8,710 nucleotides of DNA from Rhodoferax sp. (GCA_029946045.1 JAQSDS010000019.1:1-8710); one strand, 5' to 3'. Numbered from the stretch's first letter, positions 1 to 7,041 are shown. A program made the numbers and translations. Notes: a model not told the origin generated them from the letters alone.

Positions 1-457
1 CCAGCGACTCGGTGGCAATGCCGATTTCGGCCACTTCATCGATCAACATGTGGGCCACCTGGTCGGGCGAGCCCTGGTGCAGGCTGACGTTGACCTTGGG
101 GTAAGCCAAGCGCAACTTGGCCACAGGTTCGGGCAACACATAGCGCGCTTGCGTATGGGTGGTGGCGATCGACAGGGTGCCACTGTCCTCGGAACTGAAT
201 TCGTCCCCAATACGCCTCAGGTTGGTGACTTCGCGCATGATCAGTTCAATGCTTTTGAGCACCTGCAGGCCGGGCTCGGTGACCCGCTTCAGGCGTTTGC
301 CGTGGCGCGCAAAAATCTCGATGCCCAGTTCCTCTTCCAGCTCGATGATGGCTTTTGAGACCCCGGGTTGGGAGGTATGCAGGGCTTTGGCCGCCTCAGT
401 CAGGTTGAGGTTGCGCCGAACCGCCTCCTGGACAAATCGGAATTGGTGCAGGTTCAT
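1..457 (-). CDS. cysB: CysB-type LysR-family transcriptional regulator, N-terminal part (3' end outside the window)
   Basis: LysR-type regulator of cysteine biosynthesis and sulfate assimilation; in characterised CysB proteins the inducer is N-acetylserine and the protein activates cys genes. I translated 152 codons from the ATG at 457-455 to the left edge, so about half of a protein usually near 310-325 residues is present. Residues 1-60 form the winged helix-turn-helix (helices around NLTEAAKAL and SQPGVSKAI, then a wing region around RHGKRLKRVTEPG). The effector domain begins near residue 92. The segment TTHTQARY (99-106) and T149 match the ligand-contacting residues of enterobacterial CysB (T100, T102, Q103, T149), even in numbering, which favours CysB/Cbl over other LysR proteins. 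It lies 25 bp behind the cbiX-like gene on the same strand and may be cotranscribed with it. The ribosome-binding site is weak. A Cbl-type paralog cannot be excluded from this fragment. Confidence 0.85.
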   Translation of the reverse strand, partial: MNLHQFRFVQEAVRRNLNLTEAAKALHTSQPGVSKAIIELEEELGIEIFARHGKRLKRVTEPGLQVLKSIELIMREVTNLRRIGDEFSSEDSGTLSIATTHTQARYVLPEPVAKLRLAYPKVNVSLHQGSPDQVAHMLIDEVAEIGIATESL

Positions 458-482
458 GTTGCTTTACGGCCAGCCATGACAT

Positions 483-869
483 TCATGCGGCGGCAAGTCC
501 CTTTTGTGCAGATGCGGGCATGGCAATCTGCGCCAGCAGTTCAACCACGCGGGCATCTTCACCCACCGAGGGCTGCAAGAAAAAACGAACCGCCGGATAG
601 TCTCCCTGCAGCGCCGTCACCAAAACAGGCAAATCTTCGCGGGCATGGCGGCCAACCCCTAAAAACATGGGCACGATGGTGATGCTGTTGACGCCCAGCT
701 CGACCAGTTCGGCCGTGGTGCTGGCGAGATCAGGCTCGGTGAGCTCAAGAAATGCGCAACGAACGCAGCACTGCGGGTCAAGCGCCAGCATGCGCTGCGC
801 CACTGTGTCAATCGGAATGCGCCAGAGCGGGTCACGTGAACCATGCCCAAAAAGGATCGTCGCTTGCAT
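483..869 (-). CDS. cbiX: Short CbiX-type sirohydrochlorin chelatase
   Basis: A 128-residue protein of the CbiX/SirB class II chelatase family, single-domain (CbiX-S) size. Such enzymes insert cobalt or iron into sirohydrochlorin; next to a cysB-type regulator, a role in making siroheme for assimilatory sulfite reductase is more likely than cobalamin synthesis, but that is inference. The N-terminal strand ends in the family motif LFGHGSRDP, with the expected metal-binding histidine at H9. The middle carries FLELTEPDL (40-48), and a second conserved histidine is H75 in FLGVGRHARED. The C-terminal tail after about residue 112 is Ala-rich and not conserved-looking. The start at 869 is supported by an AGAAGGA ribosome-binding site at 886-880, ten bases upstream. 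It sits 48 bp downstream of lptG and 25 bp upstream of the cysB-type gene, all on the minus strand, so read-through from lptFG is possible. Confidence 0.86.
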   Translation of the reverse strand: MQATILFGHGSRDPLWRIPIDTVAQRMLALDPQCCVRCAFLELTEPDLASTTAELVELGVNSITIVPMFLGVGRHAREDLPVLVTALQGDYPAVRFFLQPSVGEDARVVELLAQIAMPASAQKGLAAA

Positions 870-917
870 AGCTTAAAAGTCCTTCTGAAAAAATTTAACA
901 ATCAATCCGCTTGCGCG

Positions 918-2024
918 TCAGCGTCTGAACACCAGCCAGCCAAAGGCCGTCAGCGACAACACAGAATAAATCATGCCCGGCAGGGCCGCCGTCAGCCAGG
1001 GCTGCCAGTTCTGCAAATTACCGATGTAACCAAAAACATTATTGAGCAAAAAGAAACTGATCCCGGCCATGACACCACCAAATACGTAGGTGGTGATACT
1101 GCCCGAACGAAAGTGCAAATAGGCAAATGGCAGCGCGAGCACCACCATGACCAGACAGCTCAAGGGATAAAAAACTTTTTTCCAGAATTCGATCTCATAG
1201 CGCTGAGCGGCCTGCGCATTGCTTTGCAAATGCTGGATGTATTGAAACAGGTCGATGGTACGCATGCGTTCAGGTTTGAGTAACGCGGCTGACACCATTT
1301 CGGTACTCAGGTGATTGGGCCAGCGCAAGGCCTCCAGTCGGGTGCGGTCGATATTGAAGGTTGTGCCACCTTGGCCAGCGAATTCAGTGCGGTTGACCTG
1401 CTGCAACTGCCAGGATTCATCGTCCGACACCGAGGCCGACTGAGCCTGCATCATCGACATCAGAAAACCACGGTTGTCAAACTCGAATATCCGGACGTCG
1501 TGCAAAACACCGTCCGAGGCGAGCTCGCCCACATTGACGGCGAATTGTCCGTAGTCCTGCTTTTCCTTGAGCCAGGCGCCGGTCTGCCCCACCGTGATGC
1601 GACCGGTGTAGCGGGCCTTGAGCAACTGGGCGGTGCGGTCTGCCATGGGCGAAATGTAATCACCCAGCGCAAAAGTAAACAGAACAAAACCCAGTCCCAA
1701 AATCAGCAGTGACCGAAGCGCTCGCCAAGGACCCAGCCCACTGGTGCGCAAAATGGTGAATTCGGAGCTTTGCGCCAGCCGGGCCATGACAAAGATGGTG
1801 CCAATCAACACCGCAATAGGCATGAGTTCGTAGAGGTGCGTGGGAATGAGCAAGGCCACATAGCTCAGCGCACGCGTGAGCGTGTAGCCTGATGCCGTGT
1901 GGCGCCCCAAAGACTCCATTTCTTCGACCAGATCGAAGAAAAAAAACAGGGATAAAAATCCCAATACGACAAAAGCCCCCGCACGCAGGATTTCCCAATA
2001 AATCAGCCGGCGGATGGTTTTCAT
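918..2024 (-). CDS. lptG: LPS export ABC transporter permease LptG
   Basis: A 368-residue inner-membrane permease. LptG pairs with LptF and the LptB ATPase dimer to extract lipopolysaccharide from the inner membrane and pass it to the LptC-LptA bridge. The protein begins MKTIRRLIYWEIL and shows the LptF/LptG plan: three N-terminal membrane segments (about 12-34, 56-82, 101-122), a periplasmic beta-jellyroll region (about 130-275, including the conserved GAWLK at 149-153) and three C-terminal segments (about 284-304, 311-333, 343-365). The segment ARLAQSSEFTILRTSG (81-96) is the cytoplasmic coupling region between helices 2 and 3. The start at 2024 is chosen because its ATG overlaps the lptF stop (ATGA, 2024-2021), and because the open frame further upstream only translates lptF out of frame. 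Translational coupling to lptF is likely. No terminator is visible before the cbiX-like gene. Confidence 0.95.
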   Translation of the reverse strand: MKTIRRLIYWEILRAGAFVVLGFLSLFFFFDLVEEMESLGRHTASGYTLTRALSYVALLIPTHLYELMPIAVLIGTIFVMARLAQSSEFTILRTSGLGPWRALRSLLILGLGFVLFTFALGDYISPMADRTAQLLKARYTGRITVGQTGAWLKEKQDYGQFAVNVGELASDGVLHDVRIFEFDNRGFLMSMMQAQSASVSDDESWQLQQVNRTEFAGQGGTTFNIDRTRLEALRWPNHLSTEMVSAALLKPERMRTIDLFQYIQHLQSNAQAAQRYEIEFWKKVFYPLSCLVMVVLALPFAYLHFRSGSITTYVFGGVMAGISFFLLNNVFGYIGNLQNWQPWLTAALPGMIYSVLSLTAFGWLVFRR

Positions 2025-3133
2025 GGCACCGGCCGCTTGCGGCGCAAATGCAGCAAGCTCCCTATTTCGCGCCACTGCAAGTTGTGATGCAACCTGGCGA
2101 GCAGCAGCAAGGTCAAAACAAAAACGCCACCATGCAGGCCCAGCATGAAGGAAACAAAGCTGAGCTTGCCGGAAGAAATCAAGTTTTGACCGAGACTGAG
2201 CAGGTTGTAATAGAGCACAAAAGTGAACAAGGCAAAAACCAGGTTGCTGCTTCGGCCCATGCGTGGATTGACGCTCGACACGATGACGCCAATGATAACG
2301 AAATTGAACGAAGCCAGAATCAGACCCAGGCGCCAGGACATTTCTGCCCAATGCACAGGCGTCTGGTCTTTGAGCAGTTCAGCCGTGGTGCGGGTGGCGA
2401 CAGGGACGTAATTCATGTCATCCAGCACGTCCTGACTGATCTGGATCCCGTATTGCTCAAATTCGCTGAGCTTGATTTCTTCTGACCCCGGCGTGCGCTC
2501 CAGTCGCTGGCCGTTGTCGAGCAACAAAAACTGGCCTCCCGCCCGATTTTCAACCCGTCCACTGCGCGCCGAAGTGACGGTCTCCTTGCCCTTCTCTGTG
2601 GTGGCGATGAAGACATTGGCACCCGCCTGATTGCCTGACGCCTCCTTGTCAACAAAGAATACCCGCGATCCGTCGGCAGATTCCTGGAACCGGCCCGGCT
2701 CCACACGCTCCAGATCGCCGCGCTTCTGGTATTGATTTTTGAGCTCCTCAATACGCAAATTGGTCCAGGGCAGAATCACCAGGGCCAGACCAGCCACCAC
2801 TGCAAAAACCGGCCAGGAAAACCGCAATAAGGGTTTCACCAGGGTGAACAGACCCTGTCCGCTTGATTGCCAGATCACCATCTCACTGTCGCAAAACATT
2901 CGCGTCAGGGTGGAAATAATGGCTATAAACAGGCCCAGGGTCAGCAAGGTAGGCATGTAGGCAAGCACCGTGTAGCCCATGACCAGGAACACGTCTGAAG
3001 GGTTGAAGCTGCCGCGCGAGGCCAGGCCCAGAGTGCGGATCAGGGTCATGGTCATGACCACCGTGACCAGCACAATCAGGGTCGCACCAAAACTTCGGGA
3101 CAGCTCTTTGCGGATGGATGAATGGAATAACAT
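2021..3133 (-). CDS. lptF: LPS export ABC transporter permease LptF
   Basis: A 370-residue inner-membrane permease, partner of LptG in the LptB2FG lipopolysaccharide extractor. It starts MLFHSSIRKELSRSF, typical for LptF. Membrane segments are seen near 13-36, 51-77, 101-122, 267-289, 297-316 and 327-347; the intervening stretch 125-262 is the periplasmic beta-jellyroll, with the LptF-type motif VEPGRFQE at 144-151. The cytoplasmic coupling stretch around RMFCDSEMVIWQSSG (78-92) lies between helices 2 and 3. An in-frame upstream ATG at 3202 would add 23 residues, but that extension is antisense to the start of pepA and does not look like LptF, so 3133 is preferred. The ribosome-binding site before 3133 is poor. 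It is the first gene of the minus-strand run and overlaps lptG by four bases. Confidence 0.95.
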   Translation of the reverse strand: MLFHSSIRKELSRSFGATLIVLVTVVMTMTLIRTLGLASRGSFNPSDVFLVMGYTVLAYMPTLLTLGLFIAIISTLTRMFCDSEMVIWQSSGQGLFTLVKPLLRFSWPVFAVVAGLALVILPWTNLRIEELKNQYQKRGDLERVEPGRFQESADGSRVFFVDKEASGNQAGANVFIATTEKGKETVTSARSGRVENRAGGQFLLLDNGQRLERTPGSEEIKLSEFEQYGIQISQDVLDDMNYVPVATRTTAELLKDQTPVHWAEMSWRLGLILASFNFVIIGVIVSSVNPRMGRSSNLVFALFTFVLYYNLLSLGQNLISSGKLSFVSFMLGLHGGVFVLTLLLLARLHHNLQWREIGSLLHLRRKRPVP

Positions 3134-3157
3134 TGCAGCAATAAGAAAGGCTGAATT

Positions 3158-4606
3158 ATGAACTTTGAACTGCTGGATTTGGATGTGGTGCAAGCCGGCC
3201 ACGAAAAATGTGATGTCTTGCTGATGCTGCTCTCAAGCAATTTCAAAACGGGCAGAAGTCCACTGTCCACCCTGGTCAGCAAGGCCTTGAAGTCCGGCGA
3301 CCTGGCCGACAAGCCAGGCAGCCTGCTCGACATCTACCGCCCCGCTGGACTGGCCTGTGCGCGGCTGGTGCTGGTGCAGGTCAGCGACGGCAAACCGGCT
3401 AACGTCCGAAAAGGCGTCTCTGCGGCCATTGCTCTGATCAAGGCGTCCAGGCCCAAACAGGTCAGCCTGTGTTTTGACCAGGCCCCCGACGGCCAGTCGC
3501 TGCAGGTGGCGTTAAGCACCCTGGCTGCAGCCAGCTATGTCTACACCGCCACCGTGAGCAAACCCGAACCCCGCAGCATGGCGCTGGTCAAGGTTGGCGT
3601 GCCCAACCGCGCCGACATGGCAGCAGCTTTTGCCCAAGGTGTGGCCGCTGTGAGCGGCATTGAACTGGCCAAGGAATGGGCCAATCGTCCGGCCAACCAC
3701 GCCACCCCGTCACACCTGGCACACGCTGCCCAGGCGCTGGCCAAATCGCCACGAATCAAATGCAAGGTCATGGGCCTCAAGGAGGTCGAAAAACTGGGCA
3801 TGGGCGCTTTTTTGGCGGTCGCCAAAGGCTCCGCCGAACCGCTGAAGTTCATCGAGCTGCATTACAAGGGTGCACCTAAAGGCCAGCCGCCCGTGGTGTT
3901 GGTGGGCAAAGGCATTACCTTTGACAGTGGTGGCATCTCGATCAAACCAGCCGCCGAGATGGATGAAATGAAGTACGACATGTGCGGTGCCGCCAGCGTG
4001 CTGGGTGTCTTCAAGGCCTTGACCATGCTGCAGCCCGACATCAACGTCGTTGGCTTGATTCCGGCTTGCGAAAATCTGCCTAGCAGCCGCGCAGTCAAAC
4101 CGGGCGATGTCGTGACCAGCATGAGCGGGCAGACCATCGAGATACTCAACACCGACGCCGAGGGGCGCCTGGTGCTGTGTGACGCCCTCACCTACGCCGA
4201 GCGCTTTAAGCCACGGGCCGTGGTCGACATTGCCACGCTCACCGGCGCCTGCGTGATTGCGCTGGGCGGCGTGCGCAGCGGCTTTTTCTCAAGCGACGAG
4301 GCCATGTCAGCGGCTATGGCACAAGCCAGCGCGTCCTCGCAAGACCTGTGCTGGCCCATGCCGCTGGATGACGACTACGCCGAAGGCTTGAAAACCAGCT
4401 ATGCCGACGTGGCCAATGTGGCCGGGCGCCCTGGCGGCGCCATCACTGCAGCCAAATTTTTGCAGCGTTTTACCGGCAACTACCCTTGGGGCCACCTCGA
4501 CATTGCTGGCTCGGCCTGGAAAAGCGGTGCAGCCAAAGGTGCCACCGGTCGACCCGTTGGGCTGCTGCTGCACTATGTGCTGTCCATGCAAACCAGCGCG
4601 ACCTGA
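3158..4606 (+). CDS. pepA: Leucyl aminopeptidase PepA (family M17)
   Basis: A 482-residue cytosolic aminopeptidase of the M17 family with two metal ions, releasing N-terminal residues, preferably Leu; in some bacteria PepA also binds DNA in recombination or gene control, which cannot be judged here. All catalytic-site residues are present with a constant shift of 19 from E. coli PepA: metal ligands K251, D256, D274, D333 and E335, and catalytic K263 and R337. The signature NTDAEGRL is at 331-338 and the strand VGKGITFDSGG at 249-259. The N-terminal domain (about 1-155) is divergent, as is usual for the family. The ATG at 3158 has AAGAAAGG at 3143-3150 as ribosome-binding site, and the protein starts MNFELL. 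It diverges from lptF with 24 bp between start codons and is followed after 5 bp by holC, the same order as in enterobacteria. Confidence 0.97.
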   Translation: MNFELLDLDVVQAGHEKCDVLLMLLSSNFKTGRSPLSTLVSKALKSGDLADKPGSLLDIYRPAGLACARLVLVQVSDGKPANVRKGVSAAIALIKASRPKQVSLCFDQAPDGQSLQVALSTLAAASYVYTATVSKPEPRSMALVKVGVPNRADMAAAFAQGVAAVSGIELAKEWANRPANHATPSHLAHAAQALAKSPRIKCKVMGLKEVEKLGMGAFLAVAKGSAEPLKFIELHYKGAPKGQPPVVLVGKGITFDSGGISIKPAAEMDEMKYDMCGAASVLGVFKALTMLQPDINVVGLIPACENLPSSRAVKPGDVVTSMSGQTIEILNTDAEGRLVLCDALTYAERFKPRAVVDIATLTGACVIALGGVRSGFFSSDEAMSAAMAQASASSQDLCWPMPLDDDYAEGLKTSYADVANVAGRPGGAITAAKFLQRFTGNYPWGHLDIAGSAWKSGAAKGATGRPVGLLLHYVLSMQTSAT

Positions 4607-4611
4607 AGCTG

Positions 4612-5046
4612 ATGACCAAAGTTGAATTCCACAGCCAGGTGCCGGACCGCCTGCAGGATGCCTGCCGCTTGCTGCGCAAGGCAGCGGCAAGTTCAGCTCG
4701 GGTGCAGGTGACCGCCGATGAAAACACATTGACCCAGTTGGACCAATTTCTCTGGAGTTTTTCGGGCACCGATTTTGTGCCTCACTGTTTTCAGGACGCC
4801 CCTTTGCAGGTACTTGAAAACACAGCCATTGTGCTGACCCCCAACCCGCAAGCCCATACCGCGCAGTGGACCCTGGTGAACCTGGGCCCCGAGGTGCCCG
4901 TGGGTTTTGAGCAGTTCACGCGCATCATTGAAATTGTGAGCAAGGACCTCAATGACAAACAAGACGCACGCCGCCGCTGGAAGCACTATGCTGGTTCGGG
5001 TTGTGAATTGAGCAACCTTGAGCTGCAGCCGACTGCCCCACGATGA
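4612..5046 (+). CDS. holC: DNA polymerase III chi subunit HolC
   Basis: A 144-residue protein of the HolC family. The chi subunit binds psi in the clamp-loader complex and contacts the C-terminus of single-strand-binding protein, tying the replisome to SSB-coated DNA. Evidence: the N-terminal start MTKVEFHSQV, the conserved region LDQFLWSFSGTDFVPH (43-58), the strand TAIVLTPNP (71-79), and the C-terminal pattern FTRIIEIVSKDLNDKQDARRRWKHY (102-126), where the RxRWKxY ending is characteristic. The chosen ATG at 4612 begins 5 bp after the pepA stop; a longer frame starting inside pepA (4486) is only read-through of pepA in another frame. There is no clear Shine-Dalgarno sequence, so translation probably depends on coupling to pepA. 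Its stop overlaps the start of the next small gene (ATGA at 5043-5046). The tail after residue 128 is longer than the conserved core. Confidence 0.92.
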   Translation: MTKVEFHSQVPDRLQDACRLLRKAAASSARVQVTADENTLTQLDQFLWSFSGTDFVPHCFQDAPLQVLENTAIVLTPNPQAHTAQWTLVNLGPEVPVGFEQFTRIIEIVSKDLNDKQDARRRWKHYAGSGCELSNLELQPTAPR

Positions 5047-5366
5047 ACCAGCCTACACGCCAGCCACCCCGCTTTGTGCCCACCCTGACCGAGGTGATTG
5101 AACCAACTGCTTCCCGTCCTCCTGCGCCTGATCACGGTGACAACGTGGAAGCCTTGGTTGCCAGAATTTGCGAACAGGTTCAGCCCAAGCTGGCGCGCAG
5201 ACTGCAACAGGAATCCGAGCAGTGGCTACGCGCAACGCTGGCACAACACTTGCGTGATGTTGATGCGCGCATTCAAAGCGACCTGGAATCCGTGGTGCGC
5301 GAGACCGTGATGAGCGTTTTAAAGACCCAAAACCGACCCGACCCAACAGATATATCTCTTGATTGA
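5043..5366 (+). CDS. Small conserved-looking protein of unknown function coupled to holC
   Basis: A 107-residue protein I cannot assign with certainty. Residues 1-32 are Pro-rich and probably disordered, with the short motif FVPTLTEVIEP (11-21). Residues 33-95 look like a continuous charged amphipathic helix (VEALVARICEQVQPKLARRL, then more Gln, Glu and Arg-rich turns), suggesting a coiled coil or helical hairpin. No membrane segment, signal peptide or catalytic motif is visible. The start overlaps the holC stop by ATGA, a strong sign that the gene is real and translationally coupled to holC. The LTEV motif before a helical domain recalls an uncharacterised Burkholderiales family (DUF2486-like), but that is recalled similarity, not a search result. 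Being downstream of holC, a replisome-related or simply hitchhiking role are both open. Confidence 0.72.
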   Translation: MNQPTRQPPRFVPTLTEVIEPTASRPPAPDHGDNVEALVARICEQVQPKLARRLQQESEQWLRATLAQHLRDVDARIQSDLESVVRETVMSVLKTQNRPDPTDISLD

Positions 5367-5375
5367 TGAAATTTA

Positions 5376-5392
5376 TGCACCATATTGGTAAC
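5376..5392 (+). promoter_or_regulatory. Candidate NtrC-binding dyad upstream of the amino-acid-binding protein gene
   Basis: TGCACCATATTGGTAAC fits the NtrC consensus TGCACCA-N3-TGGTGCA with a perfect left arm and four of seven positions in the right arm. It lies about 85 bp before the binding-protein start codon, a sensible place for nitrogen-controlled amino-acid uptake. A sigma-54-like pair downstream (TGG at 5436-5438, TGCAA at 5449-5453) has one base too many between GG and GC, so the promoter side is not convincing. Confidence 0.35.
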
Positions 5393-5476
5393 TTCCCTAT
5401 GGCAACAAACATCAAATTAAGCTATTGTTCGCGGCTGGAATAAATTTCTGCAATTTCTTTTTTAAATGGAGTTTTT

Positions 5477-6670
5477 ATGCAAATTAAAAGTGCCTTGACA
5501 CTGATCGCTGCTGCCACCTTGCTCGTCGCCTGTGGCAAAAAGGAAGAAGCTGCCCCTGCGCCAGCCGCTGCACCAGCAGCTGCGCCAGCTCCGGCTGGAA
5601 ACGTTGTCAAAATTGGTCACGTTGGTCCGACCAGCGGTGCCATTGCCCACCTCGGCAAAGACAACGAAAACGGCGCGCGCATGGCCATTGATGAACTCAA
5701 TGCCAAAGGTGTCATGTTGGGCGGTAAAAAGGTCACTTTTGAGTTGCTGGCAGAAGACGACGCAGCCGATCCAAAGCAAGGCACTGCTGTTGCGCAAAAA
5801 TTGGCTGACGCCAAAGTGGCTGGTGTGGTGGGTCACCTGAACTCCGGCACCACCATTCCCGCCTCCAAGATTTACAGCGATGCGGGCATTCCCCAAATCT
5901 CGCCATCTTCCACCAACCCCAAGTACACCCGTCAAGGTTTCAAGACAACCTTCCGTATGGTGGCTGACGACACCCAACTCGGCGGTACGCTGGGCAAATA
6001 TGCAGTCCAGACCCTCAAGGGTAAGGCCATTGCCGTGATCGACGACCGTACCGCTTACGGCCAGGGCGTTGCCGAAGAGTTTGCCAAAGCTGTTGAAGCT
6101 GCTGGCGGCAAAGTTGTTGCCAAAGAGTTCACCACCGACAAGGCCACGGACTTCACCGCTATCCTGACCAGCATCAAGGCCAAGAAGCCTGACGTCGTCT
6201 TCTTTGGCGGTATGGACGCCGTGGCCGGCCCCATGATGAAACAAATGAAGGGCTTGGCCATGAAGCCCAAGTTCATGGGCGGTGACGGCATCTGCACCAC
6301 CGAACTGGTCAAGCTGGGTGGTGACGCCATTGCTGACAACCAGGTTTACTGCGCTGAAGCCGGTGGCGTCGACGGCGAAGCCAAAGTCGGCATGGATGAA
6401 TTCAAGGTCAAGTACCAGGCCAAGTTCAACACTGACGTGAAGCTCTATGCACCTTACGTTTATGACGCAGTGAACATCATGGTCGCTGCCATGGTCAAGG
6501 CTGACTCGGCTGATCCTGCCAAGTACCTGCCCATGCTGGCCGCCACGTCGGAGTTCAAAGGCGTATCTGGCCCAGTCTCTTTTGATGAAAAAGGCGACAT
6601 CAAAAATGGTGCTTTGACTCTGAAGACCATTCGCGCTGGCAAACTCGAAACTCTGGCTGTCATTCGTTAA
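5477..6670 (+). CDS. Branched-chain amino-acid ABC transporter substrate-binding lipoprotein (LivJ/LivK type)
   Basis: A 397-residue periplasmic-binding-protein type I fold that presents amino acids (Leu/Ile/Val class, exact ligand unknown) to a LivHMGF-type importer. The N-terminus is a lipoprotein signal peptide: MQIKS, a hydrophobic stretch, and lipobox LVAC with C19 as the lipidated residue. Residue +2 is Gly, not Asp, so retention in the inner membrane is not predicted by the usual sorting rule. Residues 23-41 form an Ala/Pro-rich linker. The mature domain starts VVKIGHVGPTSG (43-54); GHLNSGTT (119-126) corresponds to the ligand-binding loop of LivJ-like proteins, and DRTAYGQG (190-197) is also typical. 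GGAG at 5468-5471 is a good ribosome-binding site. No permease or ATPase gene is adjacent and a terminator follows, so it is a single-gene unit whose partners must be encoded elsewhere. Confidence 0.93.
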   Translation: MQIKSALTLIAAATLLVACGKKEEAAPAPAAAPAAAPAPAGNVVKIGHVGPTSGAIAHLGKDNENGARMAIDELNAKGVMLGGKKVTFELLAEDDAADPKQGTAVAQKLADAKVAGVVGHLNSGTTIPASKIYSDAGIPQISPSSTNPKYTRQGFKTTFRMVADDTQLGGTLGKYAVQTLKGKAIAVIDDRTAYGQGVAEEFAKAVEAAGGKVVAKEFTTDKATDFTAILTSIKAKKPDVVFFGGMDAVAGPMMKQMKGLAMKPKFMGGDGICTTELVKLGGDAIADNQVYCAEAGGVDGEAKVGMDEFKVKYQAKFNTDVKLYAPYVYDAVNIMVAAMVKADSADPAKYLPMLAATSEFKGVSGPVSFDEKGDIKNGALTLKTIRAGKLETLAVIR

Positions 6671-6687
6671 GTCAAAGGACAAACAGT

Positions 6688-6709
6688 ACTGACACCTCAC
6701 GGTGTCAGT
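6688..6709 (+). repeat. Short perfect hairpin just after the binding-protein gene
   Basis: A nine-base-pair stem (ACTGACACC with GGTGTCAGT) closes a four-base loop TCAC. No T tract follows, so on its own it is not an intrinsic terminator. It lies 18 bp after the stop codon and five bases before the main terminator, and may protect the mRNA 3' end or help termination. Confidence 0.6.
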
Positions 6710-6713
6710 CTGC

Positions 6714-6748
6714 AAGGGAAGCAAGTGAAAGCTTGCTTCCCTTTTTTT
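6714..6748 (+). terminator. Rho-independent terminator of the binding-protein gene
   Basis: A perfect 12-bp stem, AAGGGAAGCAAG (6714-6725) pairing with CTTGCTTCCCTT (6732-6743), has a six-base loop and runs directly into seven T residues (6742-6748). It ends the single-gene transcript and insulates the tRNA gene that begins 52 bp later. Confidence 0.93.
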
Positions 6749-6784
6749 ATGACCAGTGATCCCGAAATTGCCCACCGGGGCGGG

Positions 6785-6790
6785 TAGAAT
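6785..6790 (+). promoter_or_regulatory. Candidate -10 element of the tRNA-Ser gene
   Basis: TAGAAT matches five of six positions of the sigma-70 -10 consensus and is followed by a GC-rich discriminator (CGCCAGC), as expected for a stringently controlled stable-RNA promoter, with the tRNA 5' end 10 bases downstream. I see no good -35 at the proper distance (TTGCCC at 6768-6773 is only 11 bp away), hence the low confidence. Confidence 0.35.
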
Positions 6791-6800
6791 CGCCAGCTCT

Positions 6801-6890
6801 GGAGCGGTGGATGAGTGGTTTAAGTCACACGCCTGGAAAGCGTGCGGGGAGTTAAATCCCCCGGGGGTTCGAATCCCCCCTGCTCCGCCA
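6801..6890 (+). tRNA. tRNA-Ser, anticodon GGA
   Basis: A complete 90-base serine tRNA with CCA encoded. The acceptor stem GGAGCGG (6801-6807) pairs with CTGCTCC (6880-6886) including one G-T pair, followed by discriminator G and CCA. The anticodon stem CACGC/GCGTG (6828-6832 and 6840-6844) holds loop CTGGAAA with anticodon GGA at 6835-6837, reading UCC and UCU codons. The long variable arm (about 6845-6862) is the class II feature of serine tRNAs. The T arm is GGGGG-TTCGAAT-CCCCC (6863-6879). It appears intact and functional. The 3' ends of such tRNA genes are frequent targets of tyrosine-recombinase elements, and the sequence beyond is of a different character. Confidence 0.98.
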
Positions 6891-6900
6891 GAAAAATAGG

Positions 6901-6941
6901 AAAATCCCTTGTAATTCAATGAGTTACGAGGGATTTTTTTT
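6901..6941 (+). terminator. Rho-independent terminator of tRNA-Ser
   Basis: A 14-bp stem, AAAATCCCTTGTAA (6901-6914) with TTACGAGGGATTTT (6924-6937) and one G-T pair, has a nine-base loop and ends in eight T residues (6934-6941). It begins ten bases after the tRNA CCA. The A-rich left arm makes it potentially bidirectional, so it could also stop leftward transcripts from the accessory region. Confidence 0.9.
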
Positions 6942-7001
6942 GACCATGACTCTTACAAGCCTCTTTTGCGTCAAGTCGGAATGCACTTTAATTCCTTGAA
7001 A

Positions 7002-7041
7002 TTGTGCCGGAAGTGTGCCCGTTTTGTGCCGGAAGTGTGCC
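7002..7041. repeat. Two direct copies of an 18-bp repeat with 22-bp period
   Basis: TTGTGCCGGAAGTGTGCC occurs identically at 7002-7019 and 7024-7041. The unit itself contains GTGCC twice, and further GTGCC copies follow at 7061-7065 and 7072-7076. The period of 22 bp is about two helical turns, so bound proteins would sit on the same face of the DNA. Possible roles are recombinase arm or accessory-factor sites near the tRNA, or a residue of an element end; the sequence alone does not decide. Confidence 0.85.

Noticed and set aside
2025..2351. Upstream extension of lptG to an ATG at 2351
   Set aside because: The extra 109 residues are lptF read in another frame. The ATGA overlap start at 2024 gives a normal-length LptG.
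1892..2485. Plus-strand open frame of 197 codons opposite lptG and lptF
   Set aside because: Shadow of two well-supported minus-strand genes; low-complexity Gln-rich translation and no ribosome-binding site. The same holds for the plus-strand frames at 50-358, 843-1283 and 1311-1712.
3134..3202. Longer lptF start at 3202
   Set aside because: The additional 23 residues are antisense to the pepA start and do not resemble LptF N-termini.
5418..5446. Sigma-70 promoter TTAAGC-17-TAAATT before the binding-protein gene
   Set aside because: Only three and four of six positions match; too weak in an AT-rich leader to list as a feature.
5462..6919. Long minus-strand open frame of 485 codons across the binding-protein gene and the tRNA
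   Set aside because: It is antisense to a clear substrate-binding protein and to tRNA-Ser. Its N-terminal translation (GGIRTPGGFNSPHAF...) is the well-known false protein produced by reading a tRNA-Ser gene backwards.
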